In this document: positions 58,331 through 64,000 of the stretch, piece by piece
Position numbering within the stretch: the stretch's first letter is position 1
Layout of the letters: each line of letters begins with the position of its first letter
Made by a program: the position numbers and the translations under genes
The notes under the pieces: generated by a model
What the model was told of the DNA's origin: nothing
Database searches by the model: none
What the model saw: the letters and a program-made list of their open reading frames with translations, nothing else
Source of the DNA: Castanea sativa
Lineage: Eukaryota > Streptophyta > Magnoliopsida > Fagales > Fagaceae
DNA length: 64,000 bases
Direction: 5' to 3'
Assembly (NCBI RefSeq): GCF_040712315.1
Contig: NC_134014.1
Span: forward strand, 37,685,634-37,749,633

Positions 58331-60837
58331 ATTTTCAGATTGACTTACAGACGACGCTAGAATATAGTTGGTATTGAGGGTCAACAAGGAAGGAGTTTGA
58401 CAAGTTAGTTTAAATACATATTCATACATTTTAAACAACATTACACACTTTTTCACATATTTTTTTAACCATACGTATATCAAAAACACTCAAACAACAT
58501 AACAAAAAATACTCTTCCAAACCCCCCTAAACCTTCCTCAAGTATAGCTTCTAAATCATCCATATAAAGAGGCTCTAAAAAAAACCTAATAATAAAATTT
58601 TATCAGTCAAATAATTGAAAATGTGAAATTCATAACATTGGGGATCAACCCCCTCAAAGAAAAAAAAAATCATTGGGGACCAAGATTCCTCACCTAAATC
58701 TTAAAAAAAATTAAACATCAATTCTTTTTTAGAAACAAATTAACGGTTAAATACACACATAATTATTATCTCTCGTCAAGCTGAAATGCATTAATTGGAC
58801 CATCAACTATATTCACAGAGATGACTTATAAAATTACTCGGACAATAAAGCCCATCAAATACTAAACCCCCATCAGTCTCAGATTTCTTGAGGGAATTCG
58901 TATCATAGAATACCTATCAATTCCTGCTTTGCTTAGCAAAATGAAGTACTCAACCAAATAATACTAACAGTAATAAAAATAAGTAAAGAAAGAAAGAAAA
59001 AAAAGAAAAAAAGAAAAAAAAAAAAAAAGAGCAATTCAAACAGAGAAGCAAATTAAATCAAAACCATTTTTCATTACAAAACTTGCTACATTAGTTAGTT
59101 TAAAACAAACACATTTAGTTAATAAAACAAAATTAAACCACTAATCCCATGTCAAAAATAAACCTTAAAAAAAGAAAAAGAAAAAAAACAATTTTGTGAA
59201 TTCCAACCAAATATCCAGATTAATCAAAAAAATTAAAACAAAGCAATTATAATTTTGTCAATAAAACTCCAATCATATCGTATTCTAATCACAGATTAGC
59301 TAATTCCAACCACAAAAAGCCAGTCAATAATCAAGAGATGATTCTAATGCACAAAATTTTTATTTTCAAATTCTAATTCATAAAACCGATCAGGTTTAAT
59401 CTAATTCAAAAATGATAAATCTTCCTAAAAGGTTTTAAATGTTTGGTCCCGAAGGCATCCGAAAGGTTGAATGTTCGGTTTGCCTCTTAAATGCATAGAA
59501 CAAGCTGTGTGGCCACCGACCGACAGACATGTGTGGCATGAACTGTTGAACTGTTTGATGGTGAATATTTTGTCTGTCGTTAAAGATTTAGAACGGGCTG
59601 GGATCTGGTGCAATTGCATTATTGCAATTCACCCAGTCCCCCCACAACTTTTGTTTTTTTTAATACCTTTTTTACTTTTTTATTTTTATTTTTTTACATT
59701 TACTCAATTTTTTATATTAAATGGTTGAAATTTACGGTCCATTTAAGTGTATAATGGTGATTGTACGTTTTCTTACATCACACGTGGAGGAGGCTTTGAT
59801 TTAAAGCCATTATTTCGTCCTTATCGAGCTGCTACTAGCTAGGGCCTCCACCATGATAACAAGAACCAATTGTTAATTCCTTTCACTATTGTCCAACTCC
59901 CAAATCGAAGCATCTAGCTAAGATTCATTGTTTTTTTTTTTTTTTGAGGAACTTGTACCTTTCATTTTTGCAAGGGATAATTAGCTGGTTCCCTCCACTT
60001 GCTTCACTTGTTGCATTTTTCAGTCATCAAAATGATTTTCTTTCAATTTCAAGGAATTGACTTAATAATTCTCAAGGAACAGAGAGATTGTATACACTTA
60101 AGAAAATAGTCAATTACTTGAAGAAATCTAAATACCCATATTTGTCAAAAAAAAATGAACCTCTTTCATCCCCCTTGTTCATTAAACGTTTGCCCCTAAT
60201 ATATTAAGTAAATCAACATTTTTTCCCCTCTAGTATTAAGTATTTTAACTTATTAAGCAACTACCTTTCATAACATCAAAGAAAACATCAACATTTTTTC
60301 CCCTCTAGTATTAAGTATTTTAACTTATTAAGCAACTACCTTTCATAACATCAAAGAAAACTGATGTTTTTATAGGTGAGGTACAGATGCCTCACCATAC
60401 ACCTATGACCAACCTACCTAAGATATGACACAGCATTAGTGCATTAGAGCATGGTAAATTGAAGAAAGGCAAGGAATGAATAACGGCCTGTTATACTATT
60501 TCAAACCCACATTTTTATATTTTAAACAACATTACATACATTTTTACACTCTTTTACCCATACGTATTTCAAAAAAACTAAAAAAAAATCACATCTCAAA
60601 CTACTCTACCAAACACTCCCTAAGATTTTGCTCAATAATTGATTTTTTTTTCAGCTGTGACATATGTCACGTTTTGGTTAGGGGCTTGACCTAAGTTTTT
60701 TGGGTAATTAAATTCAATGGGTTGTTTGTTGACCGTCACCATTGTGTTTCTCTTAAACAATAAACTACAAAAAAAAATATTTATAAGAAATTTTTTTTTA
60801 AGTCAATGTTATATAGATTTATTTATTTATTTATTTT
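58331..60837. other. A-rich intergenic spacer with repeats, no gene seen
   Basis: 58405-58530 and 60490-60620 are copies of one repeat (TTTTAAACAACATTACA, CATACGTAT.TCAAAAA, CCAAAC). A-tracts occur at 58980-59035. Around 59430-59640 is less AT-rich DNA with an open frame that matches nothing known to me. No coding motif. Confidence 0.5.
60212..60361. repeat. Exact tandem duplication of 75 bp
   Basis: Two adjacent copies of a unit that starts ATCAACATTTTTTCCCCTCT. They appear identical, so the event is recent (or an assembly artefact). Confidence 0.93.
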
Positions 60838-61165
60838 TGTTAGGTTCTAAAGTTTTGGGATTAAGTGTTTAGAATCATATTTTGTATGTGTTGGCAAACC
60901 AAGAACAAAATATGTCTAGTCCATGTGTTAGGCAACGCTTAAAGGTGTAGGTTTCAAGCTTCAACTTTGAGCTGATTGCCAAAAAAGGGAAGTCGCAATT
61001 TGCCAAGCTCGATCATTCAATAATTAAGCCTGATCAATATAAAATTGCAAAAAAAGAAATTCTGCAGAATTTTAAATTAGGCCCAAACCTACAAAAATGT
61101 TTAGGGTTTCAATCTAACTTGTCCACATATAAAAGGGAAACCCTAATGTTTGGAAATTTAGACCC
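60838..61165 (+). mobile_element. Fragment of a family A-like LTR, interrupted
   Basis: Starts TGTTAGGTTCTAAAG and keeps the family A order TTTAGAATC, TTGGCAAACCA, AGGGTTT. It stops at 61165, where the LTR of another element begins. The rest should lie beyond the window, on the far side of that element. Confidence 0.65.
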
Positions 61166-62122
61166 TGGTTGATAGAATTAACAAGTTTTAAATCCAGGTT
61201 GTTAATTAGATTTATTATGCATAAAACTTGTTAAAACAAACAAACATCAATATCATGTCAAATATAAATGCAGCGAAAAAATAAATAAGACAAGATATGA
61301 TAACCCAAGAAAACCAATGAAACCAACCAGTTTCACAGTAAAAAAATCTGGAGGGAAACCTTCCCAAAAAGCAATCCACTATAGTAAAGAGAAGTTTCAG
61401 ATCTAGTACAAAACATTTGTCCCTAGACTCTACAATCCTCGTAGATGAACCCACAATAAAAACCTTCTACCATTTCAGAACCTTTGAACTCTTCAATATA
61501 TGAACGTCACCCTTTAATGCACGGATCCCAGTACGTGACTCACTCCTTTGCACGAATCACAATATATGACTCACTCACCAACTTGAGAAAGAAGAATGTT
61601 AGCTGCAAAGTTCTTCACTTCATCAACAATGAAGATCAAGAAGCACTTGGTTACAAAACCCTAAGGCACAAAGACGCAGTAGCTTCTTTTTGAGAGAATA
61701 AGGCTTCGATCACCTTTTGCATATGTTCTCCTTGTATTCTCTTATGTGACGGCCTCTAAAATAAGCCTTATATATGCCTAGGGTTGTGAGAAAAGAAACC
61801 CTACACAAATACAAAAGCCTGGCCCAAAAATCAGATCTGAAAATTCTGATTTCCGTAACCTTGATAGTTACCTTGATAGATAGCAGGTGTCGAGCCTCAT
61901 TAAACCTCGATAGATAGCTATCTGTCGAGCAGCTGTCCACAGGTGTCCAACTTTAGTAAACACCTTTTCTTCACTTGTTTCTTGGTCCAATCTTCATGGC
62001 TTTAATACTAGACTTGAACAACATATTCTTTGAAGTATTAAGCACATCCTAAATCTACCAAAATACAAGTAAAGTGCGTTTTGTCAAAGGATTAGCCAAC
62101 TATATAAAATATGCCCTTAACA
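61166..62122 (-). repeat. 3' LTR of the SIRE-like element (family C relative)
   Basis: Read on the minus strand from TGTTAAGGGCATATTT to TCTATCAACCA, 957 bp. It shares TTTGACAAAACGCACTTTAC and the CGACA..CTATC.TCGAGG blocks with the solo LTRs at 26766 and 34023 but is clearly diverged. Confidence 0.82.
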
Positions 62123-62665
62123 ATCTCCCCCTTTGGCAATCCGTGACAAAACCACAACAAACAAATGAACATGTGAGAGAAGTCATAAATTACTCAACTC
62201 ATATTCAATTGTTGAATACAATAAAATCTACCTTAACACAAACTCTTGAAAAACTTTGCAAGAAGAGAGTTCATGACATGGAAGACTTTGACAACCTGTA
62301 TTTCTGAAACACTTTAAACAAAACTCATCAAGGCATCTTAGTGTGAAACAGAAATAATAGATTGCATACAAAATAAAGAAGCATGTGTATAAAGATAGAA
62401 TAGAAACAACACATGTAGAGATAGGTGAAGAAAACATACATCATCACATATATATCAAAAATAAGCACAATGTATGTAAAAATTGTCACAAGACCTAAGG
62501 TACAAGAAGAAGAAGCTAAATGTAGCTCCTACAACAACAAGGAGGTAAACACTCCCCCTAACAAGATGAAACACATCTCCCCCTTACAAAGGCATGTATT
62601 TTTCCCCCTAACTTGTAGAATCTTAAAGAAAGAAATCACAAATTCTCCAATTTCTCCCCCTTTTT
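62123..62665 (-). repeat. Polypurine tract and repeated PPT-like GGGGGAG motifs
   Basis: The primary tract abuts the LTR at 62123-62138. Further PPT-like motifs (AGGGGGAG or AGGGGGAA on the minus strand) lie near 62550, 62578, 62603 and 62656. Confidence 0.75.
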
Positions 62666-62847
62666 GTCATGATTAACAAAGGGTACAAGAAACTATAAAA
62701 TTTCGCTTGAGAAACAAAAAGATGATCAAGGATGATCAAAGGTGCACAAAGAATCCATAAAAAATGCATGAATGTAATAAAACAAGATTCTATGGATGAC
62801 AAGATAAGAGAAACATGCAAAACATGTGAAAAACAATGTATGCAAGA

Positions 62848-63105
62848 GAATCTCGATGGATCGAGAGGTATCAAGTCATCTGCCGAGGAATGTGTCGAGA
62901 AAAGCAAGTATCGAGAAGGTGTCGAGGAATAAAGCAAAGACACAAGAATGAAAGCTCAATCGATCCACCGGATGTCAAGAAGCTATCGAGAGGACAGAAG
63001 TTTTCTCGATCGATCCACTAGGTGTCGAGAAGATGTCGAGATTGCGATATAAAAAAACTAAGAAGCTCGACAAATAACCAGGTATCGAGGAGGTGTCAAG
63101 CCAGC
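62848..63105. repeat. Cluster of GTCGAG / TCGATCGATCCA motifs
   Basis: More than ten short copies of GTCGAG, ATCGAGA or TCGATCGATCC within 260 bp, in the internal region of the SIRE-like element. The same motif type is found in family A and C LTRs. Confidence 0.75.
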
Positions 63106-63692
63106 TTTTAAAAACAGTTTTTCAAGAAGGGAAAAACACAGACATGAATGCAATCACGCATGCAACTCAACCAATGATCCAATCAACATATTAGACTCTC
63201 AAAATCATCTCTCAACAACAATTATAAGCACATGGATCCCAAAACATACACACACACACACACTAAACAAGTCTAACAGATTTTATATTTCAAAAATAAG
63301 TCAAGACAGTTTAGTGAGTATACATCAACACATGTAAACCTTGTGATGGCCAAATCACATTGTACCTAAACATGTATCAAAAGTAGCAAAGAATATTGCG
63401 TGTTATGTGTGAAAACATCGCAAGAATGCATAAGTGTCTTTATGTTATGACGATTTGAGATATGAGAAAATCACTTTAACTCACACACAATCATAATTGT
63501 TTGATGGAGACTATCACCTTCGAGGTACATCCTATAACTCCCACATCTCCTAAAAAACACTCTTGCAATCATATTTAAATCATTTTTGTTCTTTTTTTTT
63601 TTTTTTTCTTTGCATATTTTCTTTTTATTAAGCAAACCATGCATGGGTATACAAAGGAGAGAGAAGAAATACCCAATTATGTTAAGCTTTTA

Positions 63693-63774
63693 GACATTGC
63701 ACTTTTGCTATACCGAAGCATACAGATGTCATTGACATTGCACTTTTGCGATGCTGAAATATACAGATGTCATA
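63693..63774. repeat. Tandem repeat, 41 bp x 2
   Basis: Two adjacent units starting GACATTGCACTTTTGC and ending ATACAGATGTCAT, with a few differences, in the SIRE-like internal region. Confidence 0.88.
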
Positions 63775-64000
63775 TCATGATTGGCGGGTAACAGTGGTGA
63801 GATGATTATTTATGTCTTTCTCTTAGGATTTTCTAGTCCTTCTTTTCAAAAAGAGTGATACGAGTGTTAAGTACAAGAGATCACTTAACCTTACTCATCA
63901 CAAACAAAGAGCCACAAAACTCACTTGCTTAGTTGTGCATAGAGATGCTCATCTAAGCTACAAGTGATACAAAGTTTAGAAAACTCTATTTTAATGGTCC

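Larger units (their letters stand above)
61166..64000 (-). mobile_element. 3' part of a SIRE/Maximus-like Copia element, runs off the window
   Basis: Minus-strand 3' LTR 61166-62122 is preceded (at higher coordinates) by the purine tract GCCAAAGGGGGAGAT and by a long non-pol region. Such a region between pol and the 3' LTR, holding several copies of a GGGGGAG motif, is characteristic of SIRE-type elements. No pol is reached by 64000. No frame in the visible part is convincing as an envelope-like gene. Confidence 0.78.

Noticed and set aside
59471..59728. 85-codon plus-strand frame ending in a Phe-rich tail
   Set aside because: No recognisable motif; the tail is a T-rich tract.
62623..62943. 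Minus-strand frame with hydrophobic stretches in the SIRE-like region, possible envelope-like gene
   Set aside because: Short, no start context or conserved motif; the region matches the non-coding PPT-like repeat zone before the LTR.
1..64000. CRISPR arrays, bacterial operons or organelle DNA
   Set aside because: No spaced identical repeats of that kind, no ribosome-binding or operon layout, and the whole window has plant nuclear repeats and introns.

Overview
The window is plant nuclear DNA: AT-rich, intron-bearing and dominated by transposable elements. TE families (long Copia-type LTRs, a Ptta/En/Spm CACTA element, a hAT element with GGGTCGGG-like tracts) and the cinnamyl-alcohol/mannitol dehydrogenase copies suggest a woody eudicot, perhaps a Fagales tree. 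That last step is a guess. All boundaries were read by eye.

Layout. (1) 1-8244: a non-autonomous Copia-type LTR retrotransposon whose 5' LTR is cut by the window edge. It carries a gag reading frame and a broken 'putative plant transposon protein' frame but no pol, and two solo LTRs are nested in it (998-3388, 4956-5790). (2) 8245-15240: a direct segmental duplication. Each unit carries one U1 snRNA gene copy with a plant Pol II snRNA promoter (upstream element, TATA box, 3' box). The second unit was later split by a 2.1 kb non-autonomous CACTA element; the first unit is its empty site. (3) 15241-21440: Harbinger-like TIR elements, two of them inserted in the 3' flank of a CAD pseudogene remnant (exons 1 and 5 only). 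(4) 21685-36120: one 14.4 kb CACTA element with a matching TCC target duplication, sitting in the former promoter of that CAD remnant. It carries decayed Ptta/En/Spm transposase exons, a signal-peptide-like exon that may be captured, a hAT MITE and four solo LTRs, one nested inside another. (5) 37199-43473: a second CAD copy with all five exons, silenced by a 4 bp frameshift in exon 3. (6) 44040-47016: a broken L1-type LINE; then MITEs and a large inverted repeat. (7) 49404-53924: a Copia element on the minus strand with 170 bp LTRs and a CTATG duplication; its pol is broken. (8) 54816-58063: a third CAD copy, apparently intact, five exons, 361 aa. (9) 58064-64000: A-rich spacer, then an LTR fragment interrupted by the 3' end of a SIRE/Maximus-like element on the minus strand that runs off the window.

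The only apparently intact protein gene is the CAD-family gene at 54816-58063. It is the last survivor of a three-member tandem array, in which exon lengths (98, 114, 514, 154, 206) are shared. The two U1 copies are the other functional candidates. The remaining coding-like sequence is transposon-derived or decayed. No CRISPR, bacterial or clearly new multi-gene system is visible; the unusual content is the nested architecture, the U1 duplication and the odd cargo of two retroelements.
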